Assembly (NCBI GenBank): GCA_002794785.1
Contig: NBBA01000001.1
Coordinates: forward strand, 2,418,001 to 2,482,000
Length of the DNA stretch: 64,000 bases
DNA from: Coniferiporia sulphurascens
Lineage: Eukaryota > Basidiomycota > Agaricomycetes > Hymenochaetales > Hymenochaetaceae
Direction of reading: 5' to 3'
Positions 49,866 through 61,512 of this stretch are shown in pieces; position 1 is the stretch's first letter, and every line of letters begins with the position of its first letter. Position numbers and translations under genes: made by a program. The notes beneath the pieces were generated by a model. The model made no database searches and had not been told where the DNA came from. It worked only from the letters and a program-made list of their open reading frames with translations.

Positions 49866-51375
49866 ATGAGCTTGCACATCCTCAAGCGCAGCGTCGGAAG
49901 GCAGACACGGTCCGTCACGCCCCACATCCGAAACCTGGCTACTCCGTCATCCTCCAGGGGCGAGTTCTCTCAGACGCTCGCCACGGGGCCCTCACTCGAT
50001 GACTTTGTTACGGACGACGTCCCGGAGAGGGTCGTGCTCGGAAACACGAAAGGGTAAGTGGTCAGCTTCGTCAGATACGCTCTCGGGCTTCATTCAATTC
50101 GGAAATTTCGGAACTAGGCCGCGGCTGCCTTCATACTTGAAGACGACGATCCCGACCGGCGCGTCTTTCTCGAAAATCAAGAAGGATTTGAGAGGGCTGG
50201 GTTTGCATACTGTGTGTGAGGAGGCGCGGTGCCCTAACATTGGTGACTGTTGGGGCGGCAAGGAAGGTGCTACGGAGGAGGAAGGCAGACGAGCGGCTAC
50301 CGCCACCATTATGGTACGTTTCACTTAGTTGTCTTTTATTTTCATGCTCGCTAATGCTGGATTTAGCTGATGGGCGATACTTGTACACGAGGCTGTAGGT
50401 TCTGCTCAGTGAAGACTTCTCGAGCTCCGCCGCCTCTGGATCCTCATGAGCCGGAAAACACCGCAGAGGCTATTAGCCGGTGGGGATTGGGTTACATTGT
50501 ACTCACGAGCGTTGACAGAGATGGTAACTCTCTTTCGGTTGCGCGTGTCTGTTAAAAAGTGTCTGACGTCCGAAATTTAGATTTGGCGGATGGAGGCGCA
50601 CATCATTTCGCTGAGACTATACGAAAGATCAAACAGAAGTGCGCACAGACATCTTTCCATTTTGATTATACATTCTGATGTCCTTTCGTGTTTCAGAGCC
50701 CCTCACATTTTGGTTGAAGCACTGACTGGAGACTTTGCCGGTTCATTACCCATGGTTTCGGTAGTGGCAAAGTCTGGGCTAGACGTTTACGCGCACAATA
50801 TGGAAACGGTCAAAGCGCTTACGCCGTTTGTCCGGGATCGTAGAGCAACGTTTAGGCAGAGTCTGAAGGTTCTTGAACACGCCAAGGCCGAGGGCGTTCG
50901 AGTGACGAAGACGAGTATAATGCTTGGTGTTGGAGAAAACGAAGAACAGGTCATGGACGCTCTGCGAGGTAGGATCCCGTCACATTGCATATTTTCCCTT
51001 AACACAGCTCATCGTCATTTCTTAAAGAGTTGAGGAAAGTCGATGTCGACGTCGTGACGTTCGGTCAATACATGCGTCCGACTAAGCGTCACATGAAAGT
51101 CGATCGCTACGTTGAACCTGCCGAGTTCGAGCGGTGGAAGAAAATCGCAGAGGATATGGGATTCCTATACGTCGCCAGTGGTCCGCTGGTGCGGAGTAGC
51201 TACAAGGTATATCATATCACTTTTAGATTCGACCAGGACTAACATAAAGTAAAACAAACAGGCTGGGGAATTTTACATAGAGAACGTGCTTCGTGGCAAG
51301 GGCGTAGAGAAACGGACGAGCCAGCTGCTTTCCACCGGGAGCTCGACAATTGACTTGGAAAGCAGCAAATCTTAG
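49866..51375 (+). CDS. LIP5: Lipoyl synthase, mitochondrial
   Basis: Radical-SAM enzyme that inserts two sulfurs into octanoyl chains on H protein and E2 subunits. The start ATG at 49866 begins [20 protein letters not shown], an Arg/Ser-rich presequence. The auxiliary cluster motif is [12 protein letters not shown] (C-x4-C-x5-C). The radical-SAM motif is CTRGCRFC (C-x3-C-x2-C). Also seen are [20 protein letters not shown] across an intron, [45 protein letters not shown] and [17 protein letters not shown]. The C-terminal RSSYKAGEFY (conserved RSSYxAGE) is split by an intron. Stop TAG at 51373-51375. At least six exons. The start is the only ATG giving a leader. Confidence 0.97.
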
Positions 51376-51610
51376 ACTGGCGTCTTATCTATATTACTGT
51401 ACTAAGCACGCTCCGCTCAATAATATCTACTTAGAATAGCGAGCATTAATAATGAGATTCGAGAATAAAGAAATGGGATTCGGCAGAAGCCGTAATAGAC
51501 GTGGGAATACAGAGGTGTCGGCCTTCAAACTCTATTTTTCCCGTCCACCACAGAACTCATCCGCCTTCACCGACGACCTAGCTCACGTCACCTCCGCCCC
51601 CTACATCCCA

Positions 51611-52009
51611 ATGGTGAGCCCTCTGCATGTAATTGTTCTGGTTGTGAAATCTAACGCTGCCTACAGGATTCCAAAGCAGCCCCCGTCAAGCTCGTAAAAG
51701 TCATCAAGGTCCACTAACTTTCTTTCGTTTGTGGCTCGTTTTGCACGGTTGTATTGACTGGGCTGCGTCTCCCTCAGGTCCTCGGCAGGACCGGATCGCG
51801 CGGTGGTGTCACCCAAGTGCGCGTCGAGTTCCTCGACGACCCGTCGCGGACGCTCATCCGCAACGTGAAGGGGCCCGTGCGTGACGAAGACATTCTGGCG
51901 CTGCTCGAGAGCGAGCGTGAGGCGCGGTGAGTGCCTATCTGCTACTCGTTTGCGAAGCGCCTCTTCTGACAGGGCCTTGTTTCCTGCCTACGCTAGTCGT
52001 CTGCGCTGA
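51611..52009 (+). CDS. RPS28: 40S ribosomal protein S28
   Basis: Small-subunit protein eS28, near the mRNA exit channel. Four coding exons: 51611-51613 (just the ATG), 51667-51708, 51778-51926 and 51997-52009, giving 68 residues, exactly the family length. Protein landmarks are [50 protein letters not shown] sequence (here GPVRDEDIL) and the ending [12 protein letters not shown]. The last intron splits the Arg codon before RLR. The ATG-only first exon, followed at once by GTGAGC, parallels RPL22 in this window. Confidence 0.95.
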
Positions 52010-52527
52010 GGCGTTGTTTTACATCAGTCCCTGTCTGTTCTCCTGTTTTCTGCTATCGTGTTACCGCATGTATCACTGCAATTGCACGAAGTGGCTATTA
52101 GCGCCATAAAACACTTCTTTTCTGGTTTCTGTAACGCGCCGCGGCACTTGAAGCCTTGGACTTGTGTAACGTCCGAGTGTATCTTGTCCACCTGTTTTTT
52201 TTTCGGTGGCTCTTCTCTTCCCCATACGTACAACTCCGACAACTATCTCACCAAAGCGGCACATTTACTGCTCTTTAAAACGTCCTCGCCGCGGCCGCAG
52301 CGGCTCTGGCGTTCTGATATTTAAAAAATCGGCTCACGTTCTCTAAAAAGAAGGGTGAGAAACGAGGAATGGCCGAAGAGAACGATATTGCGTTGAAGCA
52401 CTTCATGTGAACGCGGTCGAGACCGATAACAGCGCGAATGGCCGCTGGCTGCATACATATAATCTTATTTTGACCCTTTCTATTGCATACCCCCTCCCCC
52501 CCTCCGTCGCGACGCTCTAAGGCGATC
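52010..52527. promoter_or_regulatory. Intergenic region, GT8 gene promoter
   Basis: 518 bp. It holds the 3' region of RPS28 and, near 52480-52520, a C-rich leader (cataccccctccccccctccgtcgc) before the GT8 start. No further gene recognised; a T10 tract lies at 52194. Confidence 0.4.
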
Positions 52528-53651
52528 ATGAGCGATACTGCGAAAGCATGGCTGACCCTCCTGACGAACCCTGGCTATCTTCCTGGTGTGCTTGTCGTAA
52601 ACCACACGTTGAGAGCAGTGGGCTCAAAATACCCACTGGTCGTCATGACCGTCCCCGCCTTGTCGAAAGAGGCGTTTGGGATATTGTCGCTGTGCGGCAT
52701 AAGGACCGTGTCTGTCGAAAAGCTGCTTCCGAGTCCCGAAGGCTCGGCCATACGGGAGGGACGCTTTGGGGATACTTGGACAAAATTAAGGTCGGTTCGC
52801 CGCTATTGTTGTGCGGCCCGTCCCGAAACTTTCTTCCCTTGCAATACAGTGCGTTCCGGTTGACGGAGTTCAGCGTGAGTGGTACGCTATATAACTAGTA
52901 GCCGACAGTAGTCTGAAGATTAGGCTTGCAATCAGCGCGCCGTGCTGCTCGATGCGGATATGGTCGTCCGGAGAAACATGGACGAGCTGATGGAGATGCC
53001 GCTCGAGAAAGACTGGATCGCTGCTGACCATGTATGCGCGTGCAACCCGCGCCAGTACGCTCATTACCCCAGGGACTGGTAGGTTTGGCGCATATATCCA
53101 GTGTTCGATGCATACACACACCCAGAATGCGCCGCTGACTCTATCCCCTGCGCAGGATCCCTGAGAACTGTGCCTACTCGAGCCGCGATTACCCTCCCGC
53201 GATTGTACCTGGATGCCCGCGCCCGTACACGCTCTTAAACTCCGGCCTGGTTGTTCTAAACCCGTCGATGGAGACGTTCGATGGACTTATGCGTTTCCTC
53301 GCGGAGTCGCCGCTTGTCGAGACGTTCCGATTCCCCGACCAGGATCTGTTCGCAGAGGTGTTTAGGGGGAAGTGGAAGCCGTTGTCGTATATCTACAACG
53401 CGCTGAAGACGCTGCGTATAATACATAACGACCTGTGGAAGGACGAGGACGTCAAGTGTGTACATTACATCCTTGAGGACAAGCCTTGGAAGTACAGGCC
53501 CAAGGAGGGGGAACCACCGAAGGGTGACCATCATGAAGTGAACAAGTGGTGGTGGGACGCGTACTATGATATGGCCGAGGATATGAAAAAGGCGGGGTCC
53601 GAGGAACACACTTGTGCTTGGGATTACATTGATCAATACGTTGCGATCTAG
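52528..53651 (+). CDS. GT8-family glycosyltransferase (glycogenin/galactinol synthase-like)
   Basis: Retaining nucleotide-sugar transferase of family GT8. Start ATG at 52528 (MSDTAKAWLTLLTNPGYL, as in glycogenin-like N-termini, with VLVVNHTLRAVGSKYPLVVM). A very short exon (SAFRLTEFS, about 52855-52874) links exon 1 to RAVLLDADMVVRRNMDEL, which holds the DxD metal-binding motif (DAD). Then come PRPYTLLNSGLVVLNPSMET, FRFPDQDLFAEVFRGKW and an HYILEDKPWKYR segment carrying the conserved late His and K-P-W. Stop TAG at 53649-53651. No signal peptide is seen, so it is likely cytosolic. It lacks a long C-terminal glycogen-binding extension; substrate is not determined. Confidence 0.88.
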
Positions 53652-53735
53652 CGAAGAGTTGTAGAACTATGGATATCCCGTATAATACAGTTATTTACGT
53701 ACAGCATACATTGATATAAAGCAGAGTTTCTTTTT

Positions 53736-55176
53736 CTACGCCCTCCATGCGACATGCACTTCGTCCGTCCTGAACCTAAGGAAACCAAGTCAGCCAAAGA
53801 GAAGTGTCCGAAGCGATGCTCCCCGCTCACCGCTGTGTACATCTAGTCTTAGCAAGAGGTGTCCTAAAGCCCATGCGGTAGCTCAACAAGCCGGCCTGCG
53901 CAATCATTATACCGTTGTCGATGCAAAATCTGAATATGTATCGGAGGAGGATTAGTATATAGGAAGGGCAGATAGTTGGTTTATTATCTTACCGTTCATC
54001 CGTCGCAAAGACTTGTCCTCCTCGCTCTTTCGCCATGACTCCCATCATCTCTTGAAGTCGCTCATTGCCTTCATTTGTTGATATAACATATGAGTGGCGG
54101 TCATTAAACTTAAATTAAAAAACATAATGAACGCACATCCGACACCACCTACGATAAGTACTTCCTTGCTTCCTATATGCGCCATGGCGCGCTCCGTGAT
54201 CTCGACAAGCATCGCAAAAACAGTTTCCTGTAGTGAGAAACATAGATCGGCAGGCGTGAATGTCCCTTCCTCCCCAGTCTCCGTTTTCCGGAACCCCTTC
54301 TCGTACGTAAGTGCCTCGGTTGAGGTGAGTATACCCGATAGAGAAACATCCATCCCCTTCGTTGCGTACGGGAGTGGCAGGAGACGCTTTCCTCTAAATT
54401 CCCGGCAGTTGACACAAAGGGAAGCGCTTTTTATTCATAGAACATACCGTTTAGCTTCCTGTTCAATGTTGTACCCGGGACTGGGATCATTGCTCAGATT
54501 TATCACCCTCGCAAAGCGGTCCAGACAGTTTCCAACCGCGATATCGAGTGTCTCTCCAAAAATCCTATACCTCTGCTGGGAGTACGCGATAACCTGGGTA
54601 TTCCCTCCTGAGACATATAGGACAATGGGGTTTTGAGCTCCCGTAATTTGTCTACCCATCTCAATGTCTGCAAAAGTAGATCGGTACAGGGCGTTTTGGA
54701 CGAAAATGAGATAAACGACATACGACCAACGCAATGATTCACGCCGACAAGCGGTTTGTCATACAGCAGCGAAAGTGTACGCGCTACGAGGGCAACAGAT
54801 TGTAGAGGTGCGCCCATCCCGGGACCCTGAGTGAAGCATATACAGTCCAGGTCACTTAGCTGAATGCCAGCTTTCTGCATGGCGTCGCGGATAACGATGA
54901 GCGCCCAGTCCCTGTGGTGCTGCGCGGTGTCGCGCGGCTGAAAGCCTTCCCCGGGAGGTGTTATGTATGTATGGCGGACATTTGAAAGGACGATTGTTGC
55001 TCCGTCAGACGAGTGCTTTATGACCCCGGCCCCGAATTTGTTGGCGGATCCCTCCAGACCGAGCGCGATGTAGTCCCTGTCTATAACGGCAGTCCATGGG
55101 TTGCGTCGACGGGAACGCGCAGCGAATGCAACTTACCGAGAGCCTTCAAAGGCGATGGACGGACGCGTCCTGGCAT
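53736..55176 (-). CDS. KAE1: KEOPS subunit KAE1 (OSGEP), t6A tRNA modification
   Basis: ATPase-fold enzyme that transfers threonylcarbamoyl to A37 of ANN-decoding tRNAs. The start ATG at 55174-55176 gives [13 protein letters not shown], then after an intron [20 protein letters not shown]. Blocks are [39 protein letters not shown], the metal site VNHCVGHIEMGR (H-x3-H, joined by an intron with donor GTATGT), [68 protein letters not shown] and [18 protein letters not shown]. Stop TAG at 53736-53738 (HVAWRA). The cytosolic form is expected, as there is no leader. Small exons at the 3' end lie outside long frames. Confidence 0.95.
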
Positions 55177-55581
55177 ATAGTCGATAGCAGCTTGTGGACC
55201 CAAAGCAGCCTGGTGTGGTCAGAAGTACTAGACAGGCTAATAGCACGTGGCTCCGGTGGGCCTTGTGGCTCCCACTAGTACTGGCAATAAAATTGCGAGC
55301 AATTCGACTCGCTTCTAAATCGGAGTGCTAGTGCTGTAAGAGCGGTCTAAAACTCCAAGTGCAGATGTAATCGGTCCAGGGAGGGCTCATAAACTTGCTT
55401 GCATTTGACATTTGAATTAGACAAGGTAAGCCGGGGCTTCTGATGAGTTTAGACGCAGCCACAATTAATCTTACTTATCGCGCTTCAGACGGGCCTGACT
55501 AACCAAAATCCGTCTGGCCAACCACGACGTAAAACGTAGATACAAAACTCGCAAAAAAACTGTTTACTCTACACGGACGCC
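55177..55581. promoter_or_regulatory. Intergenic region, KAE1 promoter and GH27 3' end
   Basis: 405 bp. It contains the KAE1 upstream region and, near 55400-55581, AT-rich 3' sequence of the alpha-galactosidase gene. No ORF of interest. Confidence 0.4.
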
Positions 55582-57970
55582 TCATGCGGGAGTGATTAGC
55601 AACGCTGCGGAATCGTGCGAAGCCAAGCTGGTCGAAAAGCTCCCGGAGAAACTGCCAATATCTTCTTCGGCCCACATGTCGTGGACCAAGTACGACTCCG
55701 CACTCTCCAAGCCATCAACATCGGCGAATTCAAAACTCATGGTCGCCGTGCTTCCCCCGAAATTTATTATGAAGACGTGCGTGCCCTTCGAGGATGCTCC
55801 GCTGTAGTACTGCGGTGGAGATGATGTGTCGGAAGCAAAAGGTTTAGCGGGAGCCGCTACTGTAGTATCTTGTGAAAACGCGAGCAATTCAGTATTGCTG
55901 ACGATAGCAATCTGTTCCGCACTAAGCAGGCTGATCTGTGTTAGGCAAGTTATCAGGTTTTGTTCCGGACAAGACTTGATGCATACATGGGAAGATAGGT
56001 GGACTTACATCTGTTCCGAGTAATATGGGAGACTTCAAGAATACCCAGGCGGCAAAATGACTTCGCTGCTCTTCAATTGTCAAGTCCCCATTCCCGATCT
56101 CCATCATGTCCATGTCGTTGTGTGCGTAAAATCCGATGGCGTCCTAAACATGAACGCAAGTGAGAAAAACCAAAGAAAGTAACAATGTAATGAGGGGAAA
56201 CTAACCAAATATGCAACATTAGTAGTAATGATGGAAGAAACATAGGACCTGGTCTCGGGATTAGACTAAAAAATTTCACATTTAAAATGTGAGCGTTACA
56301 TACCAGGTAGCCGAGGAGTCTCCAGACATGCGCCAAGAATGTCCCTATTTTATCGTTAATTTCACAAGCCAATTTCTGGAAACGGACAGTCGGAGGAAAA
56401 GACGCACCACTCGGGCTCCCCAATCCCACACGTTGGCTGTACCCCATTCACAAAGCTCAAATTGGATAGGTCTTGGAGCCTCTGCTAAAGCGCCTCTTAT
56501 CAACACAAGGGATTTTCAATATCAAGAGTACTTGAAGTGAAAAAGGAGACCCGGAATACGTACGCCATTTGCCGATATCTAATGGCCGTGTTGGAATTGC
56601 TTTGACCACGGGTTAGAAAAGTCTGTATCACACGACTGAGGTGAGCTAGGTTGGCGTACTAATAATCATTGTTTTGTGGTGTCTGTAGGAACGAAGGATG
56701 AGACAGATGAACGACCGAGGACTGCAAAAACGTACTCCACTATCGCTCCAGTTTCCCGGAACATTGCAATTATCTTAAAGGATGTCGATAGGCTGAAACG
56801 ACATCAATGCGCGTCTATAAGACACTTACCGTACTTCAGGTCTGAAAGGCGGTTCGTTTATCCACTAATTGAGAAAAACATGCGTGGTGTAACATACAGT
56901 CAATTCCCCAGCTGGCGAAGGTTTCTGCATCCAAAATCTCATTTCCCAAAGATCCCGGGTACCCGGAGCACGTTGCCGTACCAGCGTCGCTTCAAAAATA
57001 ATGCTTGAAAACGCAGAGACAGATATTAAACGTTTCGTAAAGTTCACAAACCCATAAGTACCCATTTTGAGTCCCAGGGCGTGAATTTGGTCAGCTAGAC
57101 TGGCTATCCCATTCGGGAATTTGGTAGGATCCGGGACTATTTGGTTAGTCGTAGGATCACGAGACATCTGAGCCCAACAGTCCTAAAAGTATACATTGTT
57201 AGGAACTGCCGGTAAGTGCCGAGGTAACAAAACCACTCACATCGATGTTTACATACTCATAACCGACATCCTTCAGTCCGAGAGACACGATGTCCTGCGC
57301 CGCTGAGAGAACCTTTGCCTCATCTATGTCTAGAATGAAACAAGAATATATTCAGGTTAAGCTCACTGTCGTCTGTGGTTCGTTAATGACAGATAAAACT
57401 GACTCCCTCCGTAAGCATTCCAAGAGTTCCACCTTTAGATGTATCACTTTCATTCATTTATTTTGCGATCCCATGCGTGATACATACCCTAAAGCCGGGA
57501 GTTGACCAGTCTCGTGGGAAGGGCCGGCGGTGGGGGCAGAGCCTGCTAGTCCAGTCACAGAAGTCGTCGCTGGGTGGCTCGTAGTTGTACTCTGAACCGA
57601 TGTTGAGGACGCGGACGAGCTACTGACTGGCGTAGAGGATACGGGTGAGCTGGTGATCGGTGTGGAGGAGGTACTAGCCGCATTTGGAAGACATTCTAAA
57701 AAAGTACTGGATGAGTGGGCAGAAGGATACGTCCACTGGGCTGCGGAACTTCACGGGAGTAGTAATCGTTTAGGATTGTACAAACAGACCCTGCAACGCA
57801 GGTGGTTGAACCTGTCCAACCAATGCCCTTGACGATAGATTTCAAGCTTCAATACGGGTGCTGGTCGGGAGAATGGTGAGTATACTCACTCCACATTGAC
57901 CGTATAGTGAAGACTGGGCCAAGGCGAAAGGCGCAGCCGATAACACGGCCAAGAATATTATGCGCTTCAT
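55582..57970 (-). CDS. Secreted GH27 alpha-galactosidase with N-terminal CBM1
   Basis: Extracellular enzyme that removes alpha-galactosyl units from galactomannan or raffinose-type sugars. Start at 57970 with signal peptide ([17 protein letters not shown]). Next comes a cellulose-binding CBM1: SLYGQCG in exon 1, then after an intron [16 protein letters not shown] Ser/Thr-rich linker follows ([20 protein letters not shown]). The GH27 domain includes QLPALGWNSW-type sequence, a [17 protein letters not shown] segment, the nucleophile motif [12 protein letters not shown] (split by an intron near 56786-56832), [19 protein letters not shown] and [19 protein letters not shown]. The C-terminus is a beta-sandwich region ([16 protein letters not shown]), ending LLITPA and TGA at 55582-55584. 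It is intron-rich, so some exon edges are approximate. Confidence 0.92.
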
Positions 57971-58596
57971 TCTGTCACGGAATGCGGCCGTAGACAAGAC
58001 TAGTCCGGGGCTCGTATAGCATAGCGTGCTTCTTATACTGTACGCCGGCACAAGGTATAGATTGTGCCATAGAGTAGCAGCCAGCGGTTGCACGAGCACA
58101 GGGCAGCAGCGAAGTCTAAAACAGCGAACTTGAATACCAGCACAACCGAGAAGGACTAAATCCGGTATTTGCTCGGAGAGTATGAAGCAGAAGGTAGTGC
58201 CAGCAAAGTGGTACGAGCCTGTCCTGTGTCAAGCACGGTCCGCCCTTCAGTTTCACAAGCACCCTTATATTTGAAAACAACCAGTATCCGGTAGCCGTCA
58301 GCAGAAAAGTAACTTCGGTCATTTTGCGGAGAAGAGTTACCATCGAGAATACAGGGTATGCCTTACGAGTTGAACCTCGGCAACGAACATGCGGCACATG
58401 TGAGGATATCTAGTAGCGACTGACAGGACTTCAAGTTGGAGCAGCACCGGCCGGGCCGTACGGCTAAGGGAAAGCCACAGGCCAACACGCATGACTACGG
58501 ACATCAAGTGTTGATACAGTATTGCGTATCCTATGAAGGACCGAGTCTTAATTACACGGCATAAAGTAGATTGCACGGACCAATTGAAGCTATAAC
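57971..58596. promoter_or_regulatory. Alpha-galactosidase promoter region
   Basis: 626 bp between the GH27 start and the CSL4 stop. On the minus strand a TATAAG element lies at about 58030-58037, some 60 bp upstream of the GH27 ATG. No ORF with a recognisable product. The size suits a regulated promoter for a secreted plant-polysaccharide enzyme, but I cannot name operator sites with confidence. Confidence 0.5.
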
Positions 58597-59316
58597 TTAT
58601 AAGTCTTCTGGCTTGGCGCATTTACGTTTCTCAACCTTTCCAGTTTTTGGACAGCGCATCTCCTGCCATGACACAGGCTCCATCGTTGCTCCTTTGCAGA
58701 ATTTTATGAGAGAATACATGCGGAGTCTCGGAAGGCGACCTACCCGCTTCACTGGTTGCAAAGATAACGCCGAGGTCATTACGTGCAGTTGTTATATAGT
58801 AGCTCCTCGCATCACCGAGCGAAATCTGCGATCATGTTGACTTCTATTGTTTGTAGAAAACAGCGGAGGCTTACGACAAGGCCTTTCACAACGTCACCTC
58901 CGCGGAAGCAGTCAGCAAGCTTGACTTTGTCCTTTTCGGTTGCGCGAACGTCTTGAGAGCGGATCACGCCCGTGAACTCTTCGCCGTGAGGAAGCGGGAC
59001 ACCATCAACGACAGTAATAGAGACAATTGCCTGGAGGGGCGAAAGACGAGTTATCGAGCCCAAAACGAGGGAATTTGGTGCTGGAGGATGAGGTCGTGTT
59101 TTTTGAATGGAGACAGACTGGGGATGAGGGATGCAATCAAATGAGGACCTGTGGTAGTAAAGCAGCTCCTACAGGACCGTTGCGCTCGGGAGCACCGATA
59201 ACACTGGCGCGGACAAGTCCATCTCTGACATAAAGGCCGTCGCCTATGCGTGGAGGAGGGCCATGTGGAAGTATGATTGGCTGGCCTGGTAAGAACAAGT
59301 CGGAGGTGGAGGCCAT
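58597..59316 (-). CDS. CSL4: Exosome complex subunit CSL4 (EXOSC1)
   Basis: S1/zinc-ribbon cap subunit of the RNA exosome. The start ATG chosen at 59314-59316 gives MASTSDLFLPGQPIILPHGP; an upstream in-frame ATG at 59353-59355 would add 13 residues. An N-terminal beta domain (RIGDGLYVRDGLVRASVIG) is followed by GSITRLSPLQAIVSITVVDG, PLPHGEEFTGVIRSQDVRAT, EKDKVKLADCFRGGDVVKG and the S1 domain. After another intron the C-terminal zinc ribbon ends in SWQEMRCPKTGKVEKRKCAK and PEDL, stop TAA at 58597-58599. The C-P-x-T and C-A-K pattern at the end is diagnostic of Csl4. Middle exons are short. Confidence 0.93.
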
Positions 59317-59387
59317 GAATGCAGCAGGATAAGCTCGACTGGAAGTGTAATGCAATTAGAAATGCGAAGAGTAGTTGAGTGTAATAA

Positions 59388-59416
59388 AAGTGTACAAAGT
59401 GTACAAAGTGTACAAC
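59388..59416. repeat. Short tandem repeat, 9-bp unit GTGTACAAA x3
   Basis: Three consecutive copies of gtgtacaaa/c lie in the 220-bp divergent promoter between CSL4 and LAT1. Each unit contains the palindrome GTAC within TGTACA. Could be a microsatellite or a set of phased binding sites. Confidence 0.8.
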
Positions 59417-59536
59417 GCGTCACCTGACGGCGCGAAGCGAGCCGGGTCCCGCCGATTCTTGTCGCTTGTCCCCAACGCTCTCGAAAAACAGCTTTCCAGC
59501 GCGTCGCTGCTGTCTATCCCTTCTCTACCACCCTCC

Positions 59537-61162
59537 ATGGCCTCCTCCTCTCTTGCGCGCATTCTTTCAAGAGGTATGCTCGGCCCTTTGGATAAAACAA
59601 ACTGAGCTTACGGTACCGACAGGCATCCATTCCTCGGCGCGTCGCCATGCGCTCTCCAAGTTTGCCATGCCTGCCATGAGTCCGACCATGAGCGAGGGTG
59701 GTATCTCCTCCTGGAAAAAGAAGGAGGGCGAGTCCTTCTCTGCCGGCGATGTCCTCCTTGAAGTTGTGCGTGACGACGTTTTTTTTACTCTCTTCGGCCT
59801 GCTGACAGCTGGCAACTTAGGAAACCGACAAGGCCACTATCGACGTCGAAGCGCAGGAAGATGGCATTCTCGCCAAAATAATCGTGAGTTCTGTTGGGTG
59901 TGTGTCTTCCCTTTTCCTTTTTTGCTTATTGTACTGCTCGTAAGGCGCCGGACGGCTCGAAAAACATTGCGGTTGGTTCGCCGATAGCGGTCCTCGCCGA
60001 GGAGGGTGACGATCTCTCTGGCGCTGCGGACTTTGCCTCGAAGGCTTTCCAAGAAAAGGTTGAACAACCGAAGGCGGAGGAGGAAAAGGCACCTGTTCCC
60101 CCCAAACCGGAGGCAAAGGAGAAGCCTTCCGCCAAGGAGGAGCCCAAGAAAGAGGAGCTACCGACGGGCGACCGTATCTTCGCGTCACCGATTGCGAAGA
60201 AGATTGCCCTCGAACGTGGCGTTCCCCTGTCTAAGGTCAAGGGCTCAGGGCCTAGCGGCCGTATTCTTCGTGAGGACGTCGAGAAATACAAGGCGCCCGC
60301 CGCCGCCGCCAGTGCCGCTGGTCCTGTTGCACCCTCCGCTGATTATATCGACATCCCTGTCACGAACATGCGTCGTACCATCGGCTCACGTCTCACCCAG
60401 TCGAAGCAGGAAATCCCTCACTACTACCTGACTACGACCGTGGATATGAGTAAGGTTGCGAAGTTGCGTGAGGTGTTTAACAGGACTCTAGGCGAGAAGG
60501 ACAAGGCCTCAAAACTGAGTGTGAACGACTTCATTCTCAAGGCGGTGTCTTGTGCGCTCACCGATGTCCCGGAGGCTAATTCGGCGTGGCTGGGTGAGAC
60601 GATTAGACAGTACGTGGATTCTTTCTCTGCGTGTCCAGGAGGGGTGTTCTAACTGACCTTAAACGCCAGATACAGCAAGGCGGATATTTCCGTCGCTGTT
60701 GCAACGCCCAACGGTCTTATAACACCTATTGTGAAAGATGTGGGTAGTAAAGGCCTAGCGACTATTTCTGCAGAGGCGAAGGCTCTTGCTAAAAAGGCTC
60801 GCGATGGGAAGCTGCAGCCTCATGAGTACCAGGTAAGTGTATCTTCCGACGAGTGCTCAAGCAGTTCAGGCTGCTTACGGTGTAATGCTTAGGGCGGAAC
60901 GTTCACGGTATCGAACTTGGGCATGTACGACATTGACCACTTTACGGCAATCATCAATCCGCCACAGTCGTGCATTTTGGCTGTGGGTTCGACGCAGCCA
61001 ACTATTGTTCCTGCGCCAGAGGAAGAGAGGGGCTTTAAGACTGTACCGCTGATGAAGGTGACTCTGAGCTCTGACCACCGCACCGTGGACGGCGCGGTCG
61101 GTTCGAGATGGCTGGCGGCATTCAAGGGATATCTCGAGAATCCTTTAACTTTTATGCTATGA
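59537..61162 (+). CDS. LAT1: Pyruvate dehydrogenase E2, dihydrolipoamide acetyltransferase
   Basis: Core of the mitochondrial pyruvate dehydrogenase complex, moving the acetyl group from lipoamide to CoA. The first exon 59537-59573 ([13 protein letters not shown]) and the start of exon 2 ([13 protein letters not shown]) form the presequence. One lipoyl domain follows ([20 protein letters not shown]), with the lipoyl-Lys in [11 protein letters not shown] right after an intron. An Ala/Pro/Lys/Glu linker leads to the E1/E3-binding domain ([33 protein letters not shown]). The catalytic domain has [63 protein letters not shown] and [12 protein letters not shown] with the active-site His. Stop TGA at 61160-61162. 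Domain order and single lipoyl domain fit fungi. Confidence 0.97.
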
Positions 61163-61512
61163 GCGTCGACACATTATGGATTCTAATAGCTTGTAGGGCA
61201 CTACACTAATGACATAGAATTTTTTACTCGATTTTGAGACTTGGGTGAAAAGCACGATAAGTTGTTATAATTAAGAACAGTGGTGGTACGCATTACATAA
61301 CCAGGGGCTAACCAGAAGGAGGCTACCTTCAATGGTACTTGCCGTCTTCGTCCTCGTCTCCAACGTTGCCATCCTTCAGGTTCCTCTATACGCCCTCTCC
61401 CTGCCTCCTCACTCAAGCACGATCCGCCGCCCCCTCTGCGCGTCGCTGAGGTCGAACTGCAGGCATGACAGCGGTGCTGTCCCCGACAGACCCTCTTCGG
61501 CGCGACAGAGTC
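61163..61512. promoter_or_regulatory. Intergenic region, NudE gene promoter/leader
   Basis: 350 bp. AT-rich 3' sequence of LAT1 to about 61270, then a pyrimidine-rich stretch (gccatccttcaggttcctctatacgccctctccctgcctcctcac, 61368-61412), likely the leader of the next gene. Confidence 0.4.
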
